64,000 nt of DNA from contig NZ_GG688317.1 in assembly GCF_000156195.1 (NCBI RefSeq), positions 62,001 through 126,000 on the forward strand, written 5' to 3'. The notes beneath the pieces were generated by a model. That model was given only the letters and a program-made list of their open reading frames with translations, did not search any database and was not told the origin of the DNA. The stretch is from Bacteroides finegoldii DSM 17565. GTDB taxonomy: Bacteria > Bacteroidota > Bacteroidia > Bacteroidales > Bacteroidaceae. Numbering within the stretch: position 1 is the stretch's first letter; every line of letters starts with the position of its first letter. Shown here piece after piece: positions 1 through 8,202 of the stretch. The position numbers and the translations under genes are program-made.

Positions 1-83
1 GTTGTCTTCTGTCGCTGATTGGTAACCGGACTTATGCTAATCGGTCTCAACCCCTGAAGCAACTCTCGCGTTTTGTTTGTCAT
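1..83 (-). CDS. Possible N-terminus of an unidentified protein, cut by the window edge
   Basis: The minus strand is open from an ATG at 83 to the window edge (27 codons, beginning MTNKTRELLQGL). A Bacteroides-type -7 box (TACTTTTG) lies 146 bases upstream, which would give a leader of about 140 nt. Just before the ATG the RNA can fold a short hairpin (GAGTGCC with GGGTACTC). I do not recognise the protein. The open frame is too short to prove coding, so this is a tentative call that depends on the sequence to the left. Confidence 0.3.
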   Translation of the reverse strand, partial: MTNKTRELLQGLRPISISPVTNQRQKT

Positions 84-228
84 AGAGTACCCTCCGACTG
101 GCACTCCCTCTACGCATTGATCCATCAGAATGGGATAACCCTCCCACGGCGGTTAGGCAAACTCACTTTTCTTTTTCAAGAAAGAGCACCACCAAGGTCA
201 TGGCTTGCCACAAATGCATTACGCGATA

Positions 229-258
229 CAAAAGTACGATATTATTCTATAAATCAAG
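229..258 (-). promoter_or_regulatory. Candidate promoter for the leftward transcript
   Basis: On the minus strand TACTTTTG (229-236) fits the Bacteroides -7 consensus TAnnTTTG, and a CTTG (255-258) sits 18 bp upstream in the -33 position. Transcription would run left into the open frame at 83. The rest of 84-465 contains no convincing gene. Confidence 0.4.
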
Positions 259-394
259 GTGTAAATGGAATATATTTGAGTTTATTTAACCGCCAAGTAT
301 GGTCATATTAACAGAATATCTTAATGAGTTATGTTATAGAATGGCATGGGATTTCACAGAAATTCTATGTGCAAACAGAGCCAACTCAAACCGC

Positions 395-416
395 TTGTTT
401 ACGCATTGTTTACGCA
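395..416. repeat. Tandem 11-bp repeat TTGTTTACGCA
   Basis: Two perfect head-to-tail copies of TTGTTTACGCA (395-405, 406-416) lie just outside the left end of the integrated element, beyond the displaced tRNA terminator. Short repeats like this next to a tRNA attachment site can be integrase arm sites, so they may be a trace of another element. That reading is inference. Confidence 0.55.
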
Positions 417-427
417 GATAAAGAAAA

Positions 428-455
428 AAGCACTTGCGATTTCTCGTAAGTGCTT
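428..455 (-). terminator. Orphaned terminator of the original tRNA-Met gene
   Basis: AAGCACTTGCGA (428-439) pairs with 444-455 apart from one mismatch, around a four-base loop. On the minus strand it is followed by a T-rich run. It lies just after the 3' tRNA fragment at 466-511, so it was probably the terminator of tRNA-Met before the element inserted. Confidence 0.7.
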
Positions 456-465
456 AACTTTCAAC

Positions 466-511
466 GTGGACCAGCCTGGGCTTGAACCAGGGACCTCCAG
501 ATTATGAGTCT
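466..511 (-). other. attL: displaced 3' fragment of tRNA-Met
   Basis: This 46-bp stretch matches 12580-12625 except at two positions. It covers the acceptor 3' side, T arm, variable region and anticodon arm of tRNA-Met in minus orientation; the D arm and 5' acceptor strand are missing. The two differences are the partners of the middle T-stem pair (CCTGG/CCAGG here, CCAGG/CCTGG in the intact tRNA). The last 22 bp (490-511) are identical at both ends and should contain the crossover. Confidence 0.87.
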
Positions 512-623
512 TTTTGTATGGTATTTCATGGAATTACATATTATATAAATATACTGATTGTCAGTACTTAATGCATTTTGTGGTTTGCAGGAAAATACGT
601 ATGTTTGCAGTAGTTTCCGTGCG

Positions 624-644
624 AAAAGGTCACCTGAAGGTCAC
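624..644 (+). repeat. Left subterminal arm-type repeat (two GGTCAC)
   Basis: A 21-bp sequence with two GGTCAC hexamers 11 bp apart is found identically, in the same orientation, at 12507-12527 near the other end. A further GGTCAC lies at 704-709. Position and sharing fit integrase or excisionase arm sites. A shorter shared motif (ATTTCATGGAATT) occurs at 523-535 and 12462-12474. Confidence 0.65.
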
Positions 645-681
645 CAAAGAAAGCGGAATATCACTTGTAAATAAACATATT

Positions 682-2181
682 ATGGAGAAGAAAGAAACGA
701 ATAAGGTCACTAAAACGGCAAAAATGGAAGCCAAAACCACTTCAAGGGGAGAAAAGTGCCTCGCCAAATTCACGGCTGCAAATGGCAACGTATATGGGTC
801 GTTGACTCTTGACATACGAAAAGCAGGAGATTACTCGCAACCGCTTCCTGTGGCTGTGCGTGTGTGCCATGCTGGACAGAAGGTCTTTCTTCGTTTGGGC
901 AAAACATACACTATGGAAGAATGGTTGACCTTGTGCGAATACGAGAAAAGTGGCCGTCGTGTTCAACTGACAGAGAGAAACGACATGAAAAATCTAATGG
1001 ACAGGGTGGAACTTATCGCCAATCAACTTATCGCAGAAAACAACTTCTCTCTTCGCAAGCTGCAAGACAGATTTCAGGGTAAAAAAGATGATGACAGCAC
1101 CATTATTACAGTGTGGGATTCATACATTCAATCTAAGACCAATGAGGGCAAGGCTGGTTCAGCCCGTTGTAGCAAAGATGTTCGTAACCGCTTTGTGAAA
1201 GACTTGGGGACGGATGTATCATTTGCTGACATTAACAGGGAGTTCGTCTTGAAGTGGGTGAAGATTATGAGGAAAAATGGACTGAGTACCACGACCATTG
1301 CCATCGCACTTCGTAGTTTCAGAACAATCATCAATATGTGTATCTCAAATGGTTTGATGAAAGGTGATACCAAGGAAATGTTCAAGGACACAGGTTACAA
1401 TAAATCCCAAAGCCGCAAGCATGAGTTTCTTGATGTGGCTACCATGCGTAAACTTTATGACTTCTGGAAAGCAGGTGAGGCAAAAGACAAGGATGGGAAC
1501 GAGTTGTTTCTTGGGCGAGAAAAGCATGCTATATTTCGCGACCTTGGATTATTCCTCTTTATGTATTTAGGCGATGGGCAAAATCTTGCTGATACTCTCC
1601 GTCTGACTTATGATGAACTATACTATGCCACTCATGGCAAACAGTTACGTTTTCTTCGTCATAAGACCCGGGAACGAAACGAGAGTGCCAGTGAGGTAAT
1701 ATTTCCTGTTACACCTGAGATACAAGAGATACTCAACCGATATGGTAATGCTCCAGAACTTGGGCGAAGGGTATTTCCCATAATGAGCGAACTTATTACC
1801 CCTGAACAGGAGATATGGGTTATCCAACGTTATAACAGATATATACGTGAGCACATGGCAAAAGTCGCTAAACTCATAGGATTGGAACAAACACCATCAC
1901 CAACATGGGCAAGACATAGCTTTGCTACCAATCTCAATAATTCAGGTGTCGTACCTTATAAATATATAAGTGACAGCATGGGGCATAGTGGTGGCAGTGA
2001 CATCACTTCCAACTACATAGGCGCCTATCCTCTTGCGAAGATGTTGGAGTACAATTATTATTTGCTTAATGAGAAGCCTAAAGAAACTGCCCCAGTTGTA
2101 GATAAGAAAGCTTTGTTGGAGATGCTGAAGGGCTTAAGCGAAGAGGAGAGGATGGAACTGATAGCTAATCTATCTGACTAA
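682..2181 (+). CDS. int: Tyrosine site-specific recombinase (element integrase)
   Basis: This 499-aa integrase should cut and rejoin DNA at attP and the tRNA-Met attB, and with an excisionase at attL/attR. A basic, Lys-rich N-terminus and a SAM-like core-binding domain precede a C-terminal catalytic domain. The catalytic part shows the ARHSFAT box (Arg II and its His), then MGHSG and the nucleophile Tyr in NYIGAY. The usual Arg I motif (GLR) reads GQNLAD, so the first catalytic arginine appears replaced, as described for some Bacteroides integrases such as IntDOT. The frame is open upstream to 514, but the ATG at 682 is preferred because the arm repeat (624-644) and attL lie before it. The gene reads inward from attL. 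Confidence 0.88.
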   Translation: MEKKETNKVTKTAKMEAKTTSRGEKCLAKFTAANGNVYGSLTLDIRKAGDYSQPLPVAVRVCHAGQKVFLRLGKTYTMEEWLTLCEYEKSGRRVQLTERNDMKNLMDRVELIANQLIAENNFSLRKLQDRFQGKKDDDSTIITVWDSYIQSKTNEGKAGSARCSKDVRNRFVKDLGTDVSFADINREFVLKWVKIMRKNGLSTTTIAIALRSFRTIINMCISNGLMKGDTKEMFKDTGYNKSQSRKHEFLDVATMRKLYDFWKAGEAKDKDGNELFLGREKHAIFRDLGLFLFMYLGDGQNLADTLRLTYDELYYATHGKQLRFLRHKTRERNESASEVIFPVTPEIQEILNRYGNAPELGRRVFPIMSELITPEQEIWVIQRYNRYIREHMAKVAKLIGLEQTPSPTWARHSFATNLNNSGVVPYKYISDSMGHSGGSDITSNYIGAYPLAKMLEYNYYLLNEKPKETAPVVDKKALLEMLKGLSEEERMELIANLSD

Positions 2182-2192
2182 TTATAGCTGTT

Positions 2193-2307
2193 TACCGCAA
2201 GAGCACCAAGTGAAATACCACAAAAACACGGAACAAAACACAGCAAAAATACCGAATTAAATACCGCAAAAAAGTGGATTTAATTACCACAAAAAACACG
2301 AATTAGC
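2193..2307 (+). repeat. Five tandem direct repeats with 23-bp period (iteron-like)
   Basis: Five units start at 2193, 2216, 2239, 2262 and 2285, exactly 23 bp apart. Units 1, 2, 4 and 5 begin TACCRCAA and share an A-rich middle; unit 3 is degenerate. Units 2, 3 and 5 also share a GAA-type end. The array lies between the integrase stop and the promoter of the next gene. Such spacing is typical of protein-binding iterons at replication or partition origins, or of recombination accessory sites. Which of these applies is not known. Confidence 0.7.
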
Positions 2308-2329
2308 AATACAATTCGCAGGAAATGTG

Positions 2330-2337
2330 TATCTTTG
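2330..2337 (+). promoter_or_regulatory. Candidate promoter -7 box for the AAA ATPase gene
   Basis: TATCTTTG matches the Bacteroides -7 consensus and ends 19 bp before the ATG at 2357. No clear -33 TTTG is seen. It follows the 23-bp repeat array directly, so a protein bound to the array could affect this promoter. Confidence 0.5.
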
Positions 2338-2356
2338 CCATTGAAAAATATATTAT

Positions 2357-3649
2357 ATGAATTATTATAAAAGAACAGCCGATGCCCTGCTGCAAGATTT
2401 ACTGGATGCATTTGGGGCAGTATTGATAGAAGGTCCCAAATGGTGCGGTAAAACCACTACGGCATCTCAACTTGCCAATAGCATCTTGAGAATGCAAGAC
2501 CCAAGTATGCGTGAGGAGTATTTAGCCACAGCTAAAACTAAGCCGTCCATTCTGTTAAAAGGAGATACACCTCGTCTTATTGATGAGTGGCAAGATGCTC
2601 CAATGTTGTGGGATGCGGTACGAACAACTGTTGATGACCGCCAAATTCCCGGACAATTTATACTCACTGGTTCCAATGCTGTTGACAAATCTCAAATACA
2701 TCATTCCGGAGCTGGTCGTATTGCCCGGCTGCGTATGTTGCCTATGAGCTTGTGGGAGTCGCAAGAATCTACGGGCGAAGTTTCATTGAAAGAACTTTTC
2801 AACAATCCTGATTATGATATTGACGGTAAAATGTCTAAGATGACAGTCGAAGACCTAATCTTTGCCGCATCCCGAGGTGGATGGCCGGCTTCTTTGTTGG
2901 CTCGTACTCCAAAAGCTCAATTACTTGTGGCAAAGAACTATGTTCAAACCATTTGTTCTGACGACGTTTCCGGTATTGATGGAAAGAAAAGAGATGCCAA
3001 ACTGACCAGCATGATACTTCGGGCTTATGCCAGGAATGTTTCGACATTGGTCAAGAAAAAATCTCTTTTAGATGATGTAACCTCGTCTGGCGAAGTAAGT
3101 TGTCACGTAGATACATTTGATGATTATGTTTCGGCTTTAGAAAAACTATTTGTTATCCAGAACATAAGTGCATGGTGTCCTGCTATAAGAAGCAAGACCG
3201 CTATCAGAAGCAGTGTAAAACGATGCTTCTGTGACCCTTCTATACCGATTGCCCTTTTGGGACTATCTCCCGAATCATTAAGTATGCAGCTTAGGACGTT
3301 TGGATTTATCTTTGAGCAGATGTGTATTCGTGACCTAAAGGCGTACACCATTGATTTGAACAGTCATGTATCTTACTACCATGACCGATACGACTTGGAA
3401 GCGGACATAGTGCTGCATTTGGAAGATGGACGTTATGCTCTCATTGAGTGCAAACTTGGTAGTAGCGAAATTGATGAAGGAGCTAAACACTTACTCGAAC
3501 TCAAAAGGCTTATACAGGAGCACAACAAAACGGAGAAGCAGGTGCCTATTCGGGAGCCGGACTTGCTTATTGTGATGACGGGTGGAACAATGGCATACTC
3601 TCGTCCCGATGGAGTTAAAGTGATTCCTTTGGCATGTCTCAAAGATTAA
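2357..3649 (+). CDS. AAA ATPase with DUF4143 domain
   Basis: This 430-aa protein belongs to the AAA_14/DUF4143 ATPase family. The N-terminal AAA part has a Walker A motif at residues 26-33 (GPKWCGKT), a Walker B-like LIDEWQ near 75 and a sensor-1-like LTGSN. The C-terminal half is the DUF4143 domain and contains ADIVLHLEDG...ECKLG near residue 364, a D...ExK pattern like that of PD-(D/E)XK nuclease folds. The family is widespread, and its role is poorly defined. Here it lies 21 bp before a gene of unknown function with which it may form a pair. Activity as a nuclease is inference from the motif only. Confidence 0.85.
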   Translation: MNYYKRTADALLQDLLDAFGAVLIEGPKWCGKTTTASQLANSILRMQDPSMREEYLATAKTKPSILLKGDTPRLIDEWQDAPMLWDAVRTTVDDRQIPGQFILTGSNAVDKSQIHHSGAGRIARLRMLPMSLWESQESTGEVSLKELFNNPDYDIDGKMSKMTVEDLIFAASRGGWPASLLARTPKAQLLVAKNYVQTICSDDVSGIDGKKRDAKLTSMILRAYARNVSTLVKKKSLLDDVTSSGEVSCHVDTFDDYVSALEKLFVIQNISAWCPAIRSKTAIRSSVKRCFCDPSIPIALLGLSPESLSMQLRTFGFIFEQMCIRDLKAYTIDLNSHVSYYHDRYDLEADIVLHLEDGRYALIECKLGSSEIDEGAKHLLELKRLIQEHNKTEKQVPIREPDLLIVMTGGTMAYSRPDGVKVIPLACLKD

Positions 3650-3670
3650 CCATTTAGCGAAACTGTTTAT

Positions 3671-5086
3671 ATGGACGATGATATGAAGGAACTTCACCAT
3701 GATAACTATCCCAGTCAATCGGAAATGCAGGAATGGCTTGAAGCGAATCGAGAAATCTATACAGACTTTAAGAGTAAGATTCAATCAATCTTAAAGAACC
3801 TGTTGTGCGATAACTACAGTAAACAGATAGATGATGAGGCAAACAAGCTACAAAGTATAATCCTGGAGATAATGACCACAGAAGAAGGGGCTGCTACCGA
3901 TGAGATGATTGACAAATTCTCCAATACCATAGAAGATGGGAATGTGTCTGCCTGCTGCTTGTATTGCTATTTGGAACTGGACAATGGGCTTAAGGAAATA
4001 GAATATGCCATAAGCAAATTTGAGCAATCAGAGGATGCAAAATACATTAAAGAAGGCATTCATGCTTATTGGGAGGACGAGAAACGTGAAACTCAAGAAG
4101 CAGTTAACAAGGATTTGAATTTGCTCAGCTTGCGTCGCTGGCACTATGAACACCCCGGAGACTATCAAGAATTTACAAATCTTTTTGCCAAAGCATACGA
4201 AGGTGACATGACTTTCATTCTTAAAGGCATGTCTTACTTGGCAGAGATGCTGTCTCTCAATGGAATTAAGGGCATTACAGAATTACTTGAAAGTCTTTGT
4301 CCTGGGACTGAAAGCTACAATAAAGCTCAATTTGGAAGCAATTACCAACAAGTCCATGAGAAACTGACAGCCTTGTTTGCTTCTACATTTAATCAAGAGG
4401 CTACGAAACAAAAACTCCTGCATAACAATCCTTTCATGTGTAGTGCGTTCTACTGGATGATATTTGACGATGGTTTTGTGAAGATGGGAGATTTACTCTC
4501 CAAAACAATGATGGGAGAAAACTCGTCTGTCTGGCAGAAAGGTTTTGGTGGGCAATTTATACGCTCTTTAATGCTTACCAGTTTTGACAAAGCGGCTTAT
4601 ACCAAAGGGGCATGGAAAGCTATGGGTAAAAATGGTGCGGCAAAAGAGGTGGTCAGTTCCACCTTACAGGCATCTATAGGACGCCGTGGACGCAAGCAAG
4701 TCTGTGTTCTGCTTGAGGAAATGCTTATACAACCTTATGCGGAACTTCTTACCAATGGGATAGAGACAATACTCACCGAATGGATGGAAACGAATGCTAC
4801 AGACTCCGTTCTTGCCTATATTTTTGCTGCGTTGACTAATGGTGGTTTGCTTAATGACTCTTATAATTACCGAACTTTTCATACTGCCATTTTGGAGAAA
4901 TTCCCATCCCTTGGATTCAAATTGGGTTTTGATTGGGCAGAAGCCCTTTATTGTGCCATTATCAATGAACATGGCGACTATGGCTATAATTTGAGCTTAT
5001 CAGAAAAAACTATTCAAACAGGAAGGGAACAAGCGAAGTTGATGGGGATAAGACTGCGTACTTTGCTTTCTCCCAATGTATATTAA
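3671..5086 (+). CDS. Protein of unknown function paired with the AAA/DUF4143 ATPase
   Basis: The 471-aa product has no motif I recognise. It is acidic and looks mainly alpha-helical, with no signal peptide and no membrane segment, so it is probably cytoplasmic. It starts 21 bp after the ATPase stop and is followed by a strong hairpin at 5134-5178, so the two genes form a likely transcription unit. A second in-frame ATG four codons in (3683) is possible. Codon and base use resemble those of the ATPase and differ from the GC-rich mobilization genes further right. Cargo of the element is the best description; a role in defence or stability would be a guess. Confidence 0.7.
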   Translation: MDDDMKELHHDNYPSQSEMQEWLEANREIYTDFKSKIQSILKNLLCDNYSKQIDDEANKLQSIILEIMTTEEGAATDEMIDKFSNTIEDGNVSACCLYCYLELDNGLKEIEYAISKFEQSEDAKYIKEGIHAYWEDEKRETQEAVNKDLNLLSLRRWHYEHPGDYQEFTNLFAKAYEGDMTFILKGMSYLAEMLSLNGIKGITELLESLCPGTESYNKAQFGSNYQQVHEKLTALFASTFNQEATKQKLLHNNPFMCSAFYWMIFDDGFVKMGDLLSKTMMGENSSVWQKGFGGQFIRSLMLTSFDKAAYTKGAWKAMGKNGAAKEVVSSTLQASIGRRGRKQVCVLLEEMLIQPYAELLTNGIETILTEWMETNATDSVLAYIFAALTNGGLLNDSYNYRTFHTAILEKFPSLGFKLGFDWAEALYCAIINEHGDYGYNLSLSEKTIQTGREQAKLMGIRLRTLLSPNVY

Positions 5087-5133
5087 TTCTATCATAAACG
5101 CTTGGCTAGTTAAAAAGAAACGCTATCCCGTTA

Positions 5134-5178
5134 AAAGCACCTCGGCAGAAATCGACGCGATTTTTACCGAGGTGCTTT
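5134..5178. terminator. Hairpin terminator after the ATPase operon
   Basis: AAAGCACCTCGG (5134-5145) pairs perfectly with 5167-5178, with a nested inner stem AAATCG/CGATTT. T-rich sequence follows on plus. This fits an intrinsic terminator separating the 2357-5086 unit from the next operon. Confidence 0.75.
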
Positions 5179-5227
5179 CTTTGTGTTCTATAATAATTTC
5201 GCGGCATAATCATTTAAACAACATATT

Positions 5228-5533
5228 ATGCAAGGAAATTTTATCATGTTACAGAAGGATGACCTCAAGCAGGTTGTTTCTGAATTAGTAGAAGAACTGA
5301 TTGGGAAAAAGTCTCAAACTGACTTGACACCAGAAGAGAGTGACGAATACTATACGCGCGACCAAGTATGCGAACGGCTCCACATCACCTACACCACTTT
5401 GTGGCGTATGCAGAAAGAGGGTACAATCATCGTTCACAAGTTAGGTGGACGCAACCTTTACTCAAAAAGGGAGATTACTTCACTTGTGAAATCGAAAGTG
5501 CAGGGTTCTGGCTGTAGTGAATTGAATGTATAA
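5228..5533 (+). CDS. Helix-turn-helix excisionase-like DNA-binding protein
   Basis: This 101-aa protein carries a MerR/excisionase-type winged HTH in its second half: YYTRDQVCERLHIT followed by TTLWRMQKEG and a beta wing HKLGGRNLY. Small proteins of this type (HTH_17) in Bacteroides elements act as recombination directionality factors or local regulators. It is translationally linked to the next gene, whose ATG at 5526 overlaps its stop (ATGTATAA). An internal start at 5246 is possible. Confidence 0.78.
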   Translation: MQGNFIMLQKDDLKQVVSELVEELIGKKSQTDLTPEESDEYYTRDQVCERLHITYTTLWRMQKEGTIIVHKLGGRNLYSKREITSLVKSKVQGSGCSELNV

Positions 5534-6743
5534 TCCCAAGAGGAACAATATGGAAGAATTATATATTCGGGTAGGTACTACAATATATAAGGTAGTGCAG
5601 CAACCTTTGGTTGATGGTACAACTATCACTCGCCGGATTCAATGGAGCTTTGGCACTATCCGGCAGGACTATGGGAAGAACAACATTCCTCCCATCACAA
5701 AGTATAATGGCTTTTGTACGGTGCCGAGTCATATTAACTATCAAAAAGAGGTTGCAGGTTTCTATAACCTTTACGAGCCGATAACCCATATTCCTGTGGA
5801 GGGCGATTTCAAGCATATCCGCTCGCTGGTGGAACACATTTTTGGTGAGCAGTATGAGTTGGGAATGGACTATCTTCAACTGCTATACCTAAAGCCCACG
5901 CAGAAGCTGCCGATACTTCTGTTGGTTTCGGAAGAACGGAATACAGGCAAGAGTACATTCCTGAACTTCTTGAAAGCATTGTTTCAGGATAATGTTACTT
6001 TCAATACGAATGAGGACTTTCGTAGTCAGTTCAATGCCGATTGGGCAGGCAAACTGATGATAGTTGTGGATGAAGTGCTGCTCAACCGCCGTGAGGATAG
6101 CGAACGGTTGAAGAATCTTAGCACAGCCCATTCCTATAAAATGGAATCCAAAGGGAAAGACCGTTATGAAGTGCAGTTCTTCGCTAAGTTCGTGCTGTGT
6201 TCTAATAACGAGAATTTCCCCGTTTACATTGAGCCGGAGGAAACACGTTATTGGGTGAGAAAGGTTCGCAGATTGGAAAAGGATGATACTTCGTTTCTAC
6301 AGAAATTGAAAAACGAAATCCCAGCATTTTTGCACTATCTGTTGCATCGTGACTTGACAACCAAAGAAGAAAGTCGAATGTGGTTTTCGCCGTCACTCAT
6401 ACGCACGGAAGCATTGGAGAAAATCATCCGCTGCAACCGGAGCCGCATAGAACTTGACATGGCTGAACTACTGCTCGACATCATGGACTGCATGCTGGTG
6501 GATGTGGTGGATTTCTGCATCAACGACCTATTGGCGTTGTTCAACTATTCAATGGTAAGGGTGGAACGCCATCAGGCAAGGAATGTCCTGCAACAGTGTT
6601 GGAAACTGGAGCCTGCGCCCAATGCGTTGTCTTATTCCACTTACCAAATATCCGTGTTGCCGGGACAGAAGTATTCCTTATCACCCAAGAAAGTCGGTCG
6701 CTTTTACACCGTCACCCGAGAAATTCTGAAAGGCTACCGTTGA
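5526..6743 (+). CDS. Primase-helicase-type ATPase (DUF5906-like)
   Basis: The 405-aa protein has a P-loop ATPase core like that of superfamily 3 primase-helicases on phages and mobile elements. The Walker A is EERNTGKST, the Walker B is LMIVVDEV, and a conserved FVLCSNNE segment follows as sensor. It probably unwinds element DNA during replication or transfer. No primase catalytic domain is visible; the N-terminal 120 residues are unassigned. An in-frame ATG at 5550, with AAGAGGAAC just upstream, is an equally good start and would remove the 8-nt overlap with the HTH gene. Confidence 0.78.
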   Translation: MYNPKRNNMEELYIRVGTTIYKVVQQPLVDGTTITRRIQWSFGTIRQDYGKNNIPPITKYNGFCTVPSHINYQKEVAGFYNLYEPITHIPVEGDFKHIRSLVEHIFGEQYELGMDYLQLLYLKPTQKLPILLLVSEERNTGKSTFLNFLKALFQDNVTFNTNEDFRSQFNADWAGKLMIVVDEVLLNRREDSERLKNLSTAHSYKMESKGKDRYEVQFFAKFVLCSNNENFPVYIEPEETRYWVRKVRRLEKDDTSFLQKLKNEIPAFLHYLLHRDLTTKEESRMWFSPSLIRTEALEKIIRCNRSRIELDMAELLLDIMDCMLVDVVDFCINDLLALFNYSMVRVERHQARNVLQQCWKLEPAPNALSYSTYQISVLPGQKYSLSPKKVGRFYTVTREILKGYR

Positions 6744-6798
6744 GTTTGTTGAATTTGATGAAATATAGGGAGAAACGTATGAACAAGGCTTATATGAT

Positions 6799-6930
6799 TC
6801 AACAATAGTCTCAACAGTTTTCAACAGAATTGCTGGCCAAAAAAGAAAAGTAGAATCCTAAACCGTTGGATGCGATTTTTATTTTCCCTTTTGTCGGTAC
6901 TCTCTCAACAAAGTCAACAAAATCAACGAG
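6799..6930. repeat. Cluster of TCAACA motifs between primase and mobilization genes
   Basis: The 224-bp gap 6744-6967 has no gene. It contains at least five TCAACA or TCAACG hexamers (around 6798, 6811, 6820, 6905, 6914 and 6922), some about one helical turn apart. This is also where base composition switches from AT-rich to GC-rich, so it may mark a module junction. The motif is short and chance cannot be excluded. Confidence 0.35.
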
Positions 6931-6967
6931 AAATAAACAATCACAAGACTTCTAAAATAACAGTCAC

Positions 6968-7315
6968 ATGAAGAAAGAAGATTTGATACCAATTATCGCA
7001 CAGCACAATCCGCTGTTGGCAAATGCGGTCGACAAAATGACAGACTACATTCAAGACAAATGGGCAGCACCGTATCCCTCAAAGGAACAGACGGAAGCGG
7101 TCAATGCCTACCTCCGTTCCGTCCATGCGGACGGTGACGGCACGATGAACGAGAACAACATCGCCCACCGCAGGATTGCCACGCAGAAGATAACCATCAA
7201 TGCCATCCGGGTGCTTGACCATGAACAGCTTGACCGTTTGCAGGATGTGCTGAACCATATCGCAGCGGACAGGGAATACCACATGCCGGAACACGGGTAT
7301 GGCATGGGCAGGTAG
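6968..7315 (+). CDS. Small protein of the mobilization module, function unknown
   Basis: The 115-aa soluble product has no signal peptide or motif I can name. It is the first gene of the GC-rich block that leads to the relaxase. Its position upstream of the HTH gene (34 bp gap) and relaxase suggests a relaxosome accessory or regulatory role. The wobble-position G+C bias typical of the block supports real coding. Confidence 0.65.
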   Translation: MKKEDLIPIIAQHNPLLANAVDKMTDYIQDKWAAPYPSKEQTEAVNAYLRSVHADGDGTMNENNIAHRRIATQKITINAIRVLDHEQLDRLQDVLNHIAADREYHMPEHGYGMGR

Positions 7316-7349
7316 CTGACCGGTGTAACACCTATAAACATCATAGACT

Positions 7350-8126
7350 ATGTGCAAGAACGAACAGACCATACATTACTGCACCATCCTTTCCGCCGGG
7401 CAGTGGGATTTCCTTTTGGACGGCAAAGCCGCCATCGACAGGCAGAAGTGCCTGCACAGGCTGATGACCGCCGCCGTGCGGACAAAGGCCGTCCTCCATA
7501 TCAAGGGCGTTGAGATTGCCTTGGAGGTGGGACAGGCGGCAGCTTCCGATGTGGAACTGGCGGAATACATGGGCTGCAACCGAAAGACCATCGGAAAGCT
7601 CATCGACAGTTTCAACAGGCTCGGTATGCTGACCACCCGAACCAACAACCGTACTTCCGTACACACCCTGCATTTCCTGACGGGATGGTATGTGGATGGT
7701 GTCCTGTTGACCAATCCCCATTATGTCAAGCCAGCGGCAGTTTCCAAAGGGCAGACAGACGGAGTGCGGACACCATATTCTAATGATACGCCGTCGGAAA
7801 ACAAGCCGTGTACCGTGCCGGACGGTTGCCAATGCCCAAGACAGGAAGCGGACAGCATGGCAGACGTAGCAGTCGCCCTTTCTTCTTCCCTTTGTTCCTC
7901 TGTGGTTTTTGACAGTTCGGATGACAGAGCGGATGCGAAGGACAAAGCCGACAATCCTCATATCGCAGACAACGGCAACGGACAGCATGGGGATGACCCC
8001 GTAGAAAGCCCGAAAGAGGCGCAGAACGGCACGATTGGCGGAGCGGATGATACCGACACAGACAGGGTGGATGACGGGCGCACAGCGCAGGATTTCAGCG
8101 GTACTCCGTTGGCGTGGCGTGACTGA
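7350..8126 (+). CDS. Winged-helix DNA-binding protein of the mobilization module
   Basis: This 258-aa protein has a helix-turn-helix at about residues 65-105: DVELAEYMGCNRKTIGKLIDSF, then LGMLTT and a wing. That pattern resembles MarR/GntR or Rep-type winged helices. The second half (after about 140) is low-complexity, rich in Asp, Ala and Ser, and probably disordered. It lies directly upstream of the oriT-like repeats, so it could bind them as an accessory factor or repressor. The function is inferred from fold and position only. Confidence 0.7.
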   Translation: MCKNEQTIHYCTILSAGQWDFLLDGKAAIDRQKCLHRLMTAAVRTKAVLHIKGVEIALEVGQAAASDVELAEYMGCNRKTIGKLIDSFNRLGMLTTRTNNRTSVHTLHFLTGWYVDGVLLTNPHYVKPAAVSKGQTDGVRTPYSNDTPSENKPCTVPDGCQCPRQEADSMADVAVALSSSLCSSVVFDSSDDRADAKDKADNPHIADNGNGQHGDDPVESPKEAQNGTIGGADDTDTDRVDDGRTAQDFSGTPLAWRD

Positions 8127-8202
8127 CTGGGCTTGCCCAGATATAGCCCACTATAACTTCTCCGCTGCGCTCCGAAGTTGTGGGCTCTCCCGAGGGGCTT
8201 AT

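Noticed and set aside
117..311. Plus-strand open frame of 64 codons in the left flank
   Set aside because: No promoter, no family features, and it overlaps the candidate leftward promoter and leader.
394..420. Terminal inverted repeat of an insertion sequence
   Set aside because: The TTGTTTACGCA units are direct, not inverted, and no transposase is nearby.
514..681. N-terminal extension of the integrase to 514
   Set aside because: It would put the start at the attL edge and code through the arm-type repeat; the ATG at 682 begins a typical Lys-rich integrase N-terminus.
2193..2307. CRISPR array
   Set aside because: The period is only 23 bp with the similarity spread through the unit; there are no separate unique spacers and no cas genes.
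7341..7988. Minus-strand open frame (215 codons) opposite the winged-helix gene
   Set aside because: A shadow of GC-rich codons; no recognisable domain, and the plus frame has a clear HTH and fits the operon.
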